DNA from: Lewinellaceae bacterium
GTDB lineage: Bacteria > Bacteroidota > Bacteroidia > Chitinophagales > Saprospiraceae
Length of the DNA: 64,000 nucleotides
Assembly: GCA_020636095.1 (NCBI GenBank)
Contig: JACJYN010000013.1
Location: 68,970 to 132,969, forward strand
Direction of reading: 5' to 3'
Part shown: positions 9,428 through 19,199 of the stretch, piece by piece
How positions within the stretch are numbered: position 1 is the stretch's first letter
How the letters are laid out: each line of letters opens with the position of its first letter
Program-made: the position numbers and the translations under genes
The notes under the pieces: model-generated
What the model was told of the DNA's origin: nothing
Databases searched by the model: none
Seen by the model: only the letters and a program-made list of their open reading frames with translations

Positions 9428-9430
9428 TGG

Positions 9431-9744
9431 ATGCCTACCTATAGTTTACAATTCACCGATGAAGCCCGGCAGGATATAGTTGACGGTTTTTCCTGGTTCG
9501 AAGACAAGCGGAAAGGGCTTGGTTTGACTTCTTGCTCTTCCTACGGGCTGCCCTCAATACCATCGAGAAAAACCCCTACCTGTATCAGCCCATTTCATCC
9601 AAAAAAGCCCATATTCGGAGGGCTATTGTCCACAAGTTCAATTATACCATCTTCTACACTGTCGAAAAGGAGGATATTTCTGTTTTTGGGGTGTTAAGCT
9701 CCAAACAAGACCCTGCCATCTGGAAAAAGCGGCTCAAACCCTGA
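9431..9744 (+). pseudogene. ParE/RelE-type toxin, frameshifted
   Basis: MPTYSLQFTDEARQDIVDGF opens the toxin fold and the second frame (AALNTIEKNPYLYQPI, HIRRAIVHKFNYTIFYTVEKE, DISVFGVLSS) completes it. This is the usual ParE order of helical hairpin, central sheet and final strand, with conserved Arg and Tyr positions. The restored length is about 104 residues. A one-base loss near 9523 breaks it. ParE toxins act on gyrase and RelE toxins on ribosome-bound mRNA; sequence alone does not tell which applies here. Confidence 0.7.
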
Positions 9745-9991
9745 CAAGCCGTTCTCACCGGTATTACTACTGCTGAAAAGAAAAAGAACAGACACTGGTA
9801 CTGAATGAAAGAAAGCCTTTAGCCGTAAATACTGATGTCAGTAGATCAGCCCTTACGAATTTCCGGCTTAGGGATAGGAGTAAGCTGACTGTAAGGAAGA
9901 ATCCCGAAAGATCGACCAAGAGGGAGTCACGGATAGCCCAGTATCAAAAGGCAAGCCCATAAAATCGCTGATGTAATTTCACCTGCTATAT

Positions 9992-10178
9992 CTAAAAATC
10001 CTCATCGTGGGATTGTAACTCTTCCTTAAACTTAGGACGCTCCGGAAAGTGTATTCGCTCCAACTCCATCAAGTACCGAATTCCTCTCTTGTAAGTTCCG
10101 GCTTTCTGTTCTCTTCAGCAGGGCACAGGCAGTAAGAAGAAATGAGGCTAACATAAAAAGGGTAATTTTTGGTCTCAT
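9992..10178 (-). pseudogene. Small lipoprotein, frameshifted
   Basis: It starts MRPKITLFMLASFLLTACAL, a short signal peptide ending in the lipobox LTAC. After a one-base shift near 10115 it continues with GTYKRGIRYLMELERIHFPE and ends at the TAG at 9992. The mature peptide would be about 45 residues. Tiny lipoproteins of this kind occur in plasmid transfer regions and as entry-exclusion proteins, but nothing here identifies a role. It is too short and broken to appear as a long frame. Confidence 0.4.
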
Positions 10179-11057
10179 CCGAAAAATTTCTTTACCAGGT
10201 TGAACTATTTTGGAAACTATATCGTATTGATTTAGTATGCGGAAATCGTACCGTAATCAAAGAAAATCTACTCCTAAAGAGGGGTAGAACAGTTGAATAG
10301 AAAAGTCCTTGCCCTTTTGTTTACGACACCGTGACGATGGGGAACAAAGAAAAGAAGCGTTTGCAATTTCCCGATAAAGCTGCTTACAAAGAAAAAAATA
10401 GGCTTTTCTCTTCTGTTTACATAATGGCTTATGCTAAGCCATAGAAGGTTTCAATTAATTATCGGAGCCTGTAAACAAAAGGAAAAAGTATGTCTATTTT
10501 TAAGCTATAAATAGTCTTACCGTTTCTTCTAATCCGTGTTTACATGCTCCACAAATTGTAAACAGATGGGAAAAAGCCATCAGAACGGATTAGAGGAAAA
10601 TAATCTTCCTTCTTCTCCTTCCAATTCTTCAGCAAATAACAATGGGATATTACTAGAAGTGTCTATCCTAGGCTTTACTTTTAAATACAGTGCAGCCAAA
10701 GGAACGAAAGTATAGGGTGGCTTTTCTTTGGATTCTTACTTGTCACTCTAATCATTATTGTGGCGAGACTTTTTTGATATCCTATCTCTTGGCACATGGC
10801 TTCAACTTAAAGCTGGTGAAAGACATTTCTGAACTGGTATTCCTAGTGATATAGTAATCCATGATAGCCGTTGGTCACGTTGTTTATTCGTGAAATGGAC
10901 GAAAACTTCAAAATTTATCGGTTAATGTATGAAATGTATGACAAATACTTATATTTGCACAGTGAATGATTTTGAGCTTATTTCACGTTATCTGGTGCAG
11001 GCAGATACGGCAGGTTTTGTATATTCGCTCATTAACAAGAATATACCTGCCTGGAGA
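10179..11057. other. Gene-free stretch with clustered TGTTTAC/GTAAACA motifs
   Basis: No coding frame is supported. Five copies of TGTTTAC or its complement GTAAACA lie at 10319, 10414, 10471, 10537 and 10558. The last two form a 7-bp inverted repeat with a 14-nt spacer. An 8-bp hairpin ATGGCTTA-TGC-TAAGCCAT lies between the second and third. This could be an origin of transfer or a regulatory region. Confidence 0.45.
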
Positions 11058-11246
11058 ATGAGCGATAGCAAAAAAAACAGTAAGAGCAAACAGAAGGGAG
11101 TCAAGAAGACGATTTACCTGGACAAGAAAGCCCTTGATAAGATCAAGGTTGAGGCGGATTCCCGTGACCGCTCGGTTTCCTACGTTATCAACGACATCCT
11201 CAAAAAACACTACGGTACTGGACAAAAGGATAAGGCTGGTGAATAA
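11058..11246 (+). CDS. Ribbon-helix-helix DNA-binding protein
   Basis: From the ATG at 11058, which has a GGAGA 4-6 nt upstream, the protein is 62 residues: a basic Lys/Ser-rich tail, then KKTIYLDKKALDKIKVEADS and SVSYVINDILKKHY. The pattern 'k.tiyld......l...A...g.svS.vindil' is the ribbon-helix-helix fold used by antitoxins and by plasmid relaxosome and partition proteins. The reading frame is open further upstream to 10929, but that extension lacks family features, so I chose the internal start. Its target is unknown. Confidence 0.55.
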   Translation: MSDSKKNSKSKQKGVKKTIYLDKKALDKIKVEADSRDRSVSYVINDILKKHYGTGQKDKAGE

Positions 11247-11404
11247 GCCAATCATTTGAAGGGAATGTAGATAAGGAAGCGATTTCGACAAATCTCCGGC
11301 TGCCTCCCATTCCCTTCTTTTCAGTAAGACAAGTTTGTAAGCACGTTCCGGGCAATCCGAGTGAGGAGATTTGCCCTGGCGGAGCTATGCCCATAAAGAT
11401 TTTA

Positions 11405-11650
11405 TTAGCAAGTTGGGTTGAGGCGGGTATCCGGAAAAGTTCGGGTATCCGCTTTTTGTTCTCTGGGAACTTTGATCTCCGACCATAGGTGGTCTTGATC
11501 CGTTTTTGAGGTGCCATTTCGAGAATTAGGATTAATGCTTCTTTGATGCTTAGCATAATCCAGATGGGCATGGGCATCGATCTCGCCTTCGAGCATCTCC
11601 TCAATGCCTCGTTTGTGAAGCTGGCTCAGAAAGGTGAAATTAAAGAGCAA
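11405..11650 (-). pseudogene. IS256-family transposase N-terminal remnant
   Basis: An 81-residue fragment (EEMLEGEIDAHAHLDYAKHQ, then NSRNGTSKT and KVPREQ) matches the N-terminal region of Mutator/IS256 transposases (EALLEAEL..HLGY...RNG...KT....G...I.VPRDR). Everything after the first catalytic domain is missing. I found no inverted repeats, so only a deletion remnant is left. It abuts the 3' end of the Argonaute gene by 10 bp and may have truncated whatever followed. Confidence 0.7.
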
Positions 11651-12980
11651 GAACCTTATACTACAAGAAGTATCTCGGATCAGTCGGGATATCGATAGGT
11701 TCTAGACCTACTCGCAATAGGTCCACAATATCCCTAGAATGCAGCAAAGTCACCGGTTCTTTGGAATAGGTATTGGTCGAGTTGAAATTCAACTTGGTGA
11801 GTTCCAAAACCTGCTGGCATATTTGCTTGATAGTAAAGTTGCTTTCACTCTCCAGGTTTACCAAGTATACTTAGGGGTACCGGAAGGAAATAATGTTTCT
11901 GATTTCCCAGAAGCCCAGAAGTATAAAGGATTGCCTTATTATTATTCAGTCTGAAGTAACTTCCTCTAGTTGGCTCCTTCCCATCATCTGTAATTAAATT
12001 CCAACTATGGTCTCTCTGAAGGTGGACTAAAGAAAAGTTAATCGGAAACTGACCTAATGTCTTGAGAAACGCCTTTTCAAATTTATTGAAATAAGTTGTC
12101 TTATGAATAACAAGGTTTTCAGGATATGAGCTATCCATAGTGGTATAATAGTCCTCTAAAAGAGCTCCCACTAATTTTTGAAGTTGTTCGGTAGTAAGGT
12201 GTACGTCCTTTTTTTCTTCAATCCTTTCATCTAAGGATACTTCTTTTTACCGTTACTGATCTTAAAGAGACGAACTGCCCATAATTATCGAAGATCTCTG
12301 CAACTCCAACCAATCTCTTCTTGTCAGTTTCTGAGTATCCGAAAGAAATCCCGATATATGCCGTATCGGTAAATTTCGTTCTCATCCTCCAAGGATTACC
12401 CCTGCTTTATAATAAATACCTAAGGAAAGATTATTCAGCGTTTCGGTAGAAACAACCTCATTGGTCCTTTTCGTATATAGCTGAGTTTTGATACGGTTTT
12501 TCCAAGCATTTACTTTTAAGAGATCGCGCAGGTCTTTTTCCTGATTGATGAAAAACCTCTCCCATCCAGGTACTAACTCGACTAAGCATATGTCAAATTC
12601 AACCTGTTGATTCCTTTAGGTTTATAATCTTGGACAAGATAAGGTCAACAACCTCGTTTGTGGAGTTCACATCTGATACTTCTGTCTCTGAAAGCTCGAC
12701 AAACCTTTCTTTCCCCATCTGTAGGTCAGTCTTGAATATTGGCTTGAATCCTCTGAATGGATATTCTTTACCTTCTTCGCCTTTATAAAGAGTTTCCAAT
12801 AGGCTAAAGGACTGACTAGTACCGATAAGCGATACCTTTATTTTATCAGGCTTAGTCACATGACCTTCATTATAGTCCAGTGGTCCATATCTGTTTAGGC
12901 CACTTTTAGCCCAGGTGTGATATCTTCCTTTACCGAAATCTATTTCAGGTTCAGGAAATACCTGTATTTCGACCTCACTA

Positions 12981-14350
12981 GTGCCTTCGGCACTAAATAA
13001 CGCATAGTTTTGTATCTTGTAGTTCTTTAACAAAATTGAGATTACCATGAGTAGAGGCAGGCCAGCCCCGCGGATTACTATGACAGAACGCCAATATAGT
13101 TTACTGTCCCAGCACTGGGCCAAACATTCCTTGGCGCATCATATTAAAACCAGAATAAGGATTCTTCTTTTGGCGAACGAAGGTTATAGCCATGCATCAA
13201 TAAAACGCGAATTAAGGATTGATATTAATACGGTGAAAAGATGGCGCCGCCGTTGGGAAACGGAATTTGATTCCATAAAGGCTTTTGAATTAGGGGAATC
13301 CGGGCAAGGAGTGGGTGATAAAGCCCTTCTTAAAAGGATGCTACTTGTTGTAAAGGATAATCCACGAAGTGGTGCACCTAAGCGAATTACTTTAGCCCAA
13401 GAACAGCAAATCATCGCCTTAGCCTGCGAAAACCGGAGGACTATGGCGTTCCCATTACACAGTGGAACCGAGAGATGTTGGCTCATGTGCTAAAATCCAA
13501 GGAGTCGTTGAGGCTATCTCGCCACGCTACGTGAGCGAGATTTTAAAAAAGAGCCAAGCTTCAACCTCATAAGTCCCACTACTGGCTGTTTCCAAAAATA
13601 GAAGATTGGGACGCTTTTGTTATTCGAGTGGCTTTAATTTGTCACCTTATCCTGCAAGCTATTAGCCTGGAAAAGCCCCAACTCCACCTGATCAGTGTAG
13701 ATGAAAAACAGGAATTCAAGCCTTGGAACGCATTGCTCCAGGTACCAGCCAATGGAAAAGGGAAACCTCGCAGGATCGAATACGAATATACCCGCCATGG
13801 AACCACCTGCTTAATGGTACTATTGATGTTGGGCGAGGCAAGCTTATCAACCATAGGCTCCACCCTACCCGAAACGAGCAGGATTTTGTAATCTTCATTG
13901 ATCAAACAGCAGATTCAATAGCCCCTACGGATGAGATCATTTTTATGGCTGACCAACTCAACATTCATCAATCTGAATCTTTGGTTAGATGGGTTGCCCA
14001 ACAGATCAATTTTGAAGGGATTTAGGAACTAAAGGCTACAAAGGCATCTTGAAAAGCATGGAAACCCGAAAGAAGTTTCTCGAATCACCTGAGCATAGAA
14101 TTAGGTTTGTTTTCACGCCCAAGCATTGTTCTTGGTTAAATCCAATTGAAAATTGGTTCGCCAAATTGCAAAGGCATGTAATCAAACATGGTAACTTCTC
14201 TTCTGTCAAAGAACTTGAAAATAAAATTGAAAGATATATCGACTTTTATAATCGTTGCCTCATTAAACCGCTCAAATGGAAATTTAAGGGCTTCATTAAA
14301 GCCCATAAATTGAAGCAATTAAACCGTGCATAATTTAGTGCCGAAGGCAC
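12981..14350 (+). mobile_element. IS630-family element inserted in the Argonaute gene
   Basis: The ends carry an 18-bp perfect inverted repeat GTGCCTTCGGCACTAAAT (12981-12998 and 14333-14350). TA dinucleotides at 12979-12980 and 14351-14352 are the IS630/Tc1 target duplication. Excision of the element plus one TA restores the Argonaute frame exactly. The element is antisense to its host gene. Confidence 0.9.
13047..14333 (+). pseudogene. IS630 transposase, frameshifted
   Basis: The N-terminal helix-turn-helix (RIRILLLANEGYSHASIKRE, then TVKRWRRRW) is at 13047-13493. The catalytic domain is spread over 13628-13891, 13723-14025 and 14049-14333: ISVDEKQ carries the first Asp, IFMADQLNIH the second, and HCSWLNPIENWFAKLQR the DDE Glu, the typical IS630 order. 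At least three frameshifts interrupt it. Restored length is about 420 residues. It starts 66 bp inside the left repeat and ends at the edge of the right repeat. Confidence 0.85.
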
Positions 14351-14980
14351 TAGAGTCTTCAAAAACCAATCTACCATTTTCACCATAATCAAAGACAATC
14401 GCCTCTGCTTCGACCTTCATAATTTTTATGACCTTACCCAAAATCTGGCAGTTGTACGAATATTTAGACTTTAGATTAGGGTCACTTAAGACCTTCGCAT
14501 TCTGGCTAAATGCAAATTTATTATCATAGTTAGAACCGTCACTAGTGATAACCTGAGTAGGGTTTACCAAGAACAATAAACGGTTATTCAAGATCGAGAT
14601 CGAATATTTGAACCCTATATTCATATAAATATTCCGATCTGCACTAATCTTAAGAAGGTCAGTTGAAACCTCTTTTGGAAGAAAAAATATGCGCTGTCGC
14701 TTGATAAACTTAAACCCTTTCTTCTTTAAGGTATCATCAATGATATGATACAGTAAGGACTTCTGATGCTCCTGCGGTAAATCTCTGAATTCTCCCCCCT
14801 GGTAATTAAAGACATTTCCGAGCTTATCCTTGTCACCTACTATGCTTGCATATCCTTTATGAAAAATATATCCATTTACATAGTTCTCTTTCAGCTTTAT
14901 TCTAACTGCATTACGATTCTTTTTGGCTTTGACTTTCCAGACCTTAGAAGGCAGTTCTTGAATCTTCCAAACATTCAGCT

Positions 14981-16292
14981 TCATTTGGTTTGTTTTCCGA
15001 GGTAAAAGAATTTAATCAGGTATTTTACTATAGGGTAATCCAGCAATATCTCTTTCCAAGTCAGGGTGCCATTTTGAGTGAGCCTTCTCCACACGAGATG
15101 TAGCCACCAGAAATTGATCAATATAATAACGACTGGATTAAGGATATATGATATAATTTCCTTCGGTGATTTCAGGTTAGTCCTAGTTTCCCAGAATGAA
15201 ATAAATAATTCATTTAATGAATCAAGATAAAACAAGAGAATAGCGGCACTCGAGACTATATTTAGCATAATGAAAACTCCGAACCTATTAACTGACTTTA
15301 GATTGGTGATAATTCCTTTTTTATCTAAGGTTTTATAGTTCTCAAAATCCTTTGCGTCCTTCTGGGAAAGCTGGATCACTTTATCTTTCCCTAAGGCTTT
15401 CAATGCAAGAAGGCAGAGGCTATCCTCTAATGGTGAAAAGTTGGGTGAACGGCTTATTTCGCCTAGATTCAAGAAAACGCCACCTTTTTCAATCGACTCT
15501 ATCTTTTGAGACCAGTCAGATTTACTTTCCTTTAGGTTCTTGAGAATTTTCTCCAATTCTCCCTGTGGGAGATTTGAGTTAATCAGTTTTTCACTCTCGA
15601 TAATTGCTAACCAAATGTCAGGCTTGATCCAATTTGAAAAGTCCTGATTTATTTTCTCTTCCAGGTATCAATAAGCTCTGATAAGTCCAGCTCGCCAAAC
15701 TTTGAAAGATATAGTAATGCCTTAGCTACTTTATCCCTGGGCAGATCGTTTAGCTTCTCCTTCAGTTCATTTTGCAAATCACTTGCCGAGAGTTTCCCTT
15801 CCTGATCTTCACATGCAAAACAAGTGTCAATTACTAGCTCAATGTTCCTGTTGTCATTGAAGAGGAAGATGCCCTTTTAACAGAGAACTATTCATCTCCT
15901 GAGCTATGCCTTTCAATTCAGGTACATCCTTTATCAAGAACAGAATCAGTCCTTTATTCCCAATTGGATATGACTGAGACTTTACCGACTCCTGTAGATA
16001 GTATTGTACCTTATCTAGAATATCTGAACTAACCTTCTTATCGTGTAGACTTTTTAGATGTAACAATAAGGAGTATTCGAGAACAGTAGAAACTTTGACC
16101 TCTTTCTCTATGAGTACTTCGAACAGTACTTCAACTTTTTTTCAAATGTTCATTTTCCTCATATGCGAAATCACAGAGTAGCGCAAGCCCCTGGTCAGTT
16201 ACCGACTCTCTTGATTTACCTATCTCATATTCTATTTTGACTTGGTCTACAAGTCGGTCATATGTCAAGTTCCTTGATACCCGATTAGTCAT
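14981..16292 (-). pseudogene. Argonaute-associated protein with helical N-terminus and two C-terminal TM segments
   Basis: Restored from four frames (16292-16135, 16140-15854, 15880-15665, 15670-14981), this is about 437 residues. The N-terminal 280 are charged and helical (DRLVDQVKIEYEIGKSRESV, LLLHLKSLHDKKV, ELKEKLNDLPRDKVAKALLY). Two membrane segments follow: VFIMLNIVSSAAILLFYL and LNPVVIILINFWWLHLVW. The stop overlaps the Argonaute start (ATGA), so the genes are translationally coupled. Membrane-protein partners are known for inactive long pAgos; that this one is such a partner is inference from overlap and architecture. Shifts lie in an A7 run near 16140 and near 15870 and 15670. I do not recognise the N-terminal domain. 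Confidence 0.6.
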
Positions 16293-16362
16293 TTAAACTC
16301 GATATATCTATATTCCAGACAATGTAAAAATTACTTCAAATAGCTACCAAATATAAGAAATT

Positions 16363-16957
16363 CTAGCTTGCGATATTAACCCCTCTAAACCTAAGATAAC
16401 GGTATAAAGTACTTCTGGAAATATTTAGTTCTCTAGAGATTTCGGATATGGAAAGGATTTCCTTGCCATCGGAATCTCTGCCTTGCTTGTAAAGAGCTTC
16501 AGCAATAATAGCCTTCCTCTGCGCTTCTTTGGATAAGCCTTGTGGACGGCCACCACCCTCTGGCTCTGGCTGCTTCCAGCCCGGCTTTTGTTCGTTCGCT
16601 TATGATGTCCCTTTCAAACTCGGAGAGGGCGGCGAAGAAGTGGAAAATCAGTTTGCCCTGAGCTGTGGTAGTGTCTATGGAGTCATTGAGAGATTTCAGC
16701 CCGGCTCCTTTATCCTCTATTTCCCGGACAAGGTTGACAAGGTCGCCAAGTGACCTGCCCAGGCGGTCAAGTTTCCAGATGACGATCACATCATCCTCCC
16801 GCAACTGGTCGATCATCTTGCGGAGTTCCGGGCGCTCGGCTTTGGCTCCGCTCATCTTTTCCTCATAGATGACTTTGCAGCCTTCCTTCTCCAAGGCGTC
16901 TCGCTGCAGGGAGAGGTTCTGGTCTTTAGTGCTTACTCTGGCGTATCCGATTTTCAC
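16363..16957 (-). pseudogene. Serine recombinase (resolvase/invertase), one frameshift
   Basis: MKIGYARVSTKDQNLSLQRD contains the catalytic Ser of the Resolvase domain; LDRLGRS, the FHFFAALSEFERDIISERT helix and AGLEAARARG follow. After a one-base shift near 16545 the frame continues GRPQGLSKEAQRKAI and ends in the DNA-binding HTH SISEISRELNISRSTLYRYL. The restored length of about 198 residues is normal for Hin/Tn3-resolvase relatives. It lies 70 bp upstream of the Argonaute operon on the same strand and might have mobilised it or resolved plasmid multimers. Confidence 0.85.
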
Positions 16958-16966
16958 GTCTCCCCT

Positions 16967-17397
16967 CTACAACCTTTCGATGACATCAGCATTTTTGTCG
17001 GGCAGATAGACCCTTTTGATCTTCCGGTCAAAAGTGACAAACTTCAGTTTATGCCGGTATGCAAGCCCTATGAGATAGGCGTCGGTAAGTTGCTTATGGT
17101 GGATCAGGCTTTCCAAATCTATGGTGCCGTCAAGAATGGAATAATCATCGGCAATGAAAATATGCTGAATGAACATTTCCTTCAGCCTTTGCAGATAGAG
17201 GGCAATCGCACCCGGTTCCATATCAGGTAAACCATAGGAGGGGTTCGAGAGAATCCGGAGCACTCCGTTTTCAGTGATCGGGCAGGTAGCCCAGCCCTTT
17301 ATACTTTATCCTTAAACCACTGTTTGGCAAAATCATGATAAACATGGTCTTCGTCTATAACCGCGATCAGGACATTTACATCAAGCAGGTAGGACAC
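16967..17397 (-). pseudogene. vapC: PIN-domain toxin (VapC-like), frameshifted
   Basis: The start is a GTG at 17397: SYLLDVNVLIAVIDEDH holds the first PIN acidic residue. After shifts near 17290 the frame at 16967-17263 continues LRILSNPSYG..., then TDAYLIGLAYRHKLKFVTFD with the later acidic residues. The restored protein of about 142 residues is the normal VapC length. VapC toxins are metal-dependent RNases that cut initiator tRNA or rRNA. The gene follows its antitoxin immediately. Confidence 0.75.
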
Positions 17398-17400
17398 AAC

Positions 17401-17636
17401 CTATATCCCCTCTTCGTCTCTCAACTGGTTGATAAACTCATTGGTGATCTTCCGCCCGGTGTTCCTGGTCGGGATCACCGGAAAATCATCATCCTCAATT
17501 TTGGGCAGTTGTTTTTCCAGCCCTTTTTGAGCAATTCGGAAACGACTTCCCCAATGGGATAGTTTTGCGTTTCCGCCAGATGTTTTATCTTTAGATATAC
17601 TTCATCATCTATTGTGAGGGTGGTTCGCATCATCAT
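17401..17636 (-). pseudogene. vapB: VapB-like ribbon-helix-helix antitoxin, frameshifted
   Basis: The start is taken at the ATG at 17636 in a run ATGATGATG preceded by GGAG. RTTLTIDDEVYLKIKHLAE and GEVVSELLKKG form the ribbon-helix-helix. A one-base shift near 17510 (G or A run) moves the frame to QLPKIEDDDFPVIPTRNTGR and the end NEFINQLRDEEGI at 17401. This tail is the usual toxin-neutralising C-terminus. The stop lies 3 bp from the vapC start, giving the standard VapBC order. Confidence 0.7.
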
Positions 17637-17843
17637 TCTCCAATCATTTGATGATTGATGATAGCACACCTGATGAGCAGGGTCAATGGATATGATTTTG
17701 TTTCATAAAACGGGTGCGAGGGCAGTTTATACTACTTTGATATTATAGACCAGTTTTTTGTACTGCTGCTGAAAAGAAAAAACGGAAAATGGGGTGAAGG
17801 GGAGGTGTATGCAAAAACGGTCGTTTAAATAGACTGAATAGTT

Positions 17844-18560
17844 ATGAAAATAAATGCAACTTTTGTAAAAAGAAGATTTCAAGATAGTGGTAAGGATCAA
17901 GCACCTGACTATTATGTTTATGAGTTCACTGATATTCAAGATGAGGAAGGAAATGTCTATGGAGACAAGTGGATAAAAGAAACCAAACTTATGAAAGCTG
18001 TGCGTTTCAAAAAGGGTGAAAAATATCAAATTAACCTTAGCGAAAGGCCATATTCCAAAGATGCAATAAATTTACCTTATCCTATAGAAATATTATGGAA
18101 TAATGGTTATAGAGCAATAAAACATGGCGGTAGAATAATTACTTATGATCCTAAGAGCAGGAAATATTTTGACCGGAGTAATCGCCAAGAGGTTGATCGC
18201 AACTTCAAACCCAAAAAGGGTAAGAAACTATTTGATGGTGTTGAAAGATATAATACAGCGGCATTGAATAAGTTCATGAGAGGAGAAATGACTGAGGATC
18301 TTTTATTAAAGATGAATTCTCGTGGAGTATATTTTTTTATTCGCTATTATGACCCACAAGACAGAAGGAAATCTGGAGGGAATAGTTATGGATATACACA
18401 AGATGAAACGAAGGGGAATTACATCCTGATCCAAAAGGAGTCTCAGGAAGAAATTGATAGGGATATAGAGTCTATCAAACAAAGTTATATCAAGCCTTCT
18501 ATTCAAAAACATTTTAAAATAATTACAGAGATACTCCCTCCAAAAAAGAGAAGAAAATAA
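17844..18560 (+). CDS. Hypothetical basic cytosolic protein
   Basis: This is 238 residues, intact and AT-rich, lying alone between oppositely oriented genes. It is lysine-rich (about 15 percent) and mixed alpha/beta, with a repeated 'YY.y/RYYDPQD' flavour; no signal peptide, TM segment or catalytic motif is evident. The C-terminus ends in a KKRRK cluster suggestive of nucleic-acid contact. I do not recognise the family. It is one of the few frames without a shift in this part of the window, so it may be a recent acquisition or still selected. Confidence 0.6.
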   Translation: MKINATFVKRRFQDSGKDQAPDYYVYEFTDIQDEEGNVYGDKWIKETKLMKAVRFKKGEKYQINLSERPYSKDAINLPYPIEILWNNGYRAIKHGGRIITYDPKSRKYFDRSNRQEVDRNFKPKKGKKLFDGVERYNTAALNKFMRGEMTEDLLLKMNSRGVYFFIRYYDPQDRRKSGGNSYGYTQDETKGNYILIQKESQEEIDRDIESIKQSYIKPSIQKHFKIITEILPPKKRRK

Positions 18561-18605
18561 ATCACGACCAGAAAGCTAAAACATTCTTGGAAGAAAAGTC
18601 CATCA

Positions 18606-19039
18606 TCAGGATATTATGATCTCTCCCAAGTCAAAATCAAAAGCATCTAAAGAAATGAAGTAGCCAATCTCCTCCAGCACAGCTCTCCTATCTTCATCCG
18701 GATAGTTCTCAAAAACATATTTGTACGTTCTGACAAACCAATCTTTTGCCTCTTCCGGCTTTTCCAACAGGTAAAAATATGGGCGATGTCCGTCATCGTC
18801 ACAGCGCAAGTGTACGGATCATAATCCGCAGGAAAGTTTTCAACCAGCAGGCTTTTGTAATAAAGTGCTGCCTGTAAATGCTCTGTTTCCTCCTCGAAGC
18901 TGAAGAAGTGCCGGGAAAGGTCAAAGACCGCATCCAGGTCATTCCGTTCTGCCTTCTTGTATAAAGGCAGAATATCAAAAGCTACGGCAATGGGTTTTCT
19001 GCCCAGGATATTCGATTTGTTCAATGTGATATTATTCAT
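18606..19039 (-). pseudogene. TPR-like hypothetical protein, one frameshift
   Basis: The start is at the ATG at 19039: NNITLNKSNILGRKPIAVAF. A helical-repeat region follows (NDLDAVFDLSRHFFSFEEET, LQAALYYKSLLVENFPADYD, DIAHI), continuing after one lost base near 18790 as YLLEKPEEAKDWFVRTYKYV. The pattern resembles tetratricopeptide repeats with alternating small and aromatic residues. Restored length is about 144. A CCGGTTTT...GAAAACCGG hairpin sits just upstream of the AAGGAG ribosome-binding site and could limit initiation. The function is unknown. Confidence 0.45.
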
Positions 19040-19199
19040 GGTTTTACTCCTTTTTCCGGTTTTCACCCCATCTGTTTCCTCAAAACCGGGAAAAGGCAGG
19101 AAAACCGAAAATCTCATTATGGGTGCAAGTGGAATCCGTTCCTATTCTACCAGAAAACCCGTAATTTTAAACATTTCATTCATCTAAAATTTCCTGATT

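Larger units (their letters stand above)
11661..14984 (-). pseudogene. Prokaryotic Argonaute, long type, predicted catalytically inactive; interrupted by IS630
   Basis: With the IS630 (12981-14350) and one TA removed, the two exposed halves join in frame (VFEDSS then SEVEIQ). The product is about 650 residues. The N-terminal 210 residues have an N/PAZ-like segment (GFKYSISILNNRLLFLVNPT). Then come the linker SGLNRYGPLD and the MID-like KIKVSLIGTS, and the PIWI domain has AYIGISF, RGSYFRLN, ILYTSGLLG, LTKLNFNST, VTLLHSRDIVDLL and a C-terminal RYFL. In PIWI the first catalytic Asp (normally G-[IL]-D) is Ser, so slicing is unlikely. Besides the IS there are shifts near 12600, 12400, 12240 and 11850. 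Inactive long pAgos (long-B group) are known to guide partner effectors; the overlapping upstream gene is the candidate. Confidence 0.8.

Noticed and set aside
10929..11057. N-terminal extension of the ribbon-helix-helix gene
   Set aside because: An internal ATG with GGAGA fits the family boundary better; the extension has no conserved pattern.
16363..17636. Recombinase and VapBC considered as parts of the Argonaute operon
   Set aside because: The recombinase is 70 bp away with its own start, and VapBC is a standard self-contained module; only the two-TM gene overlaps the Argonaute gene.
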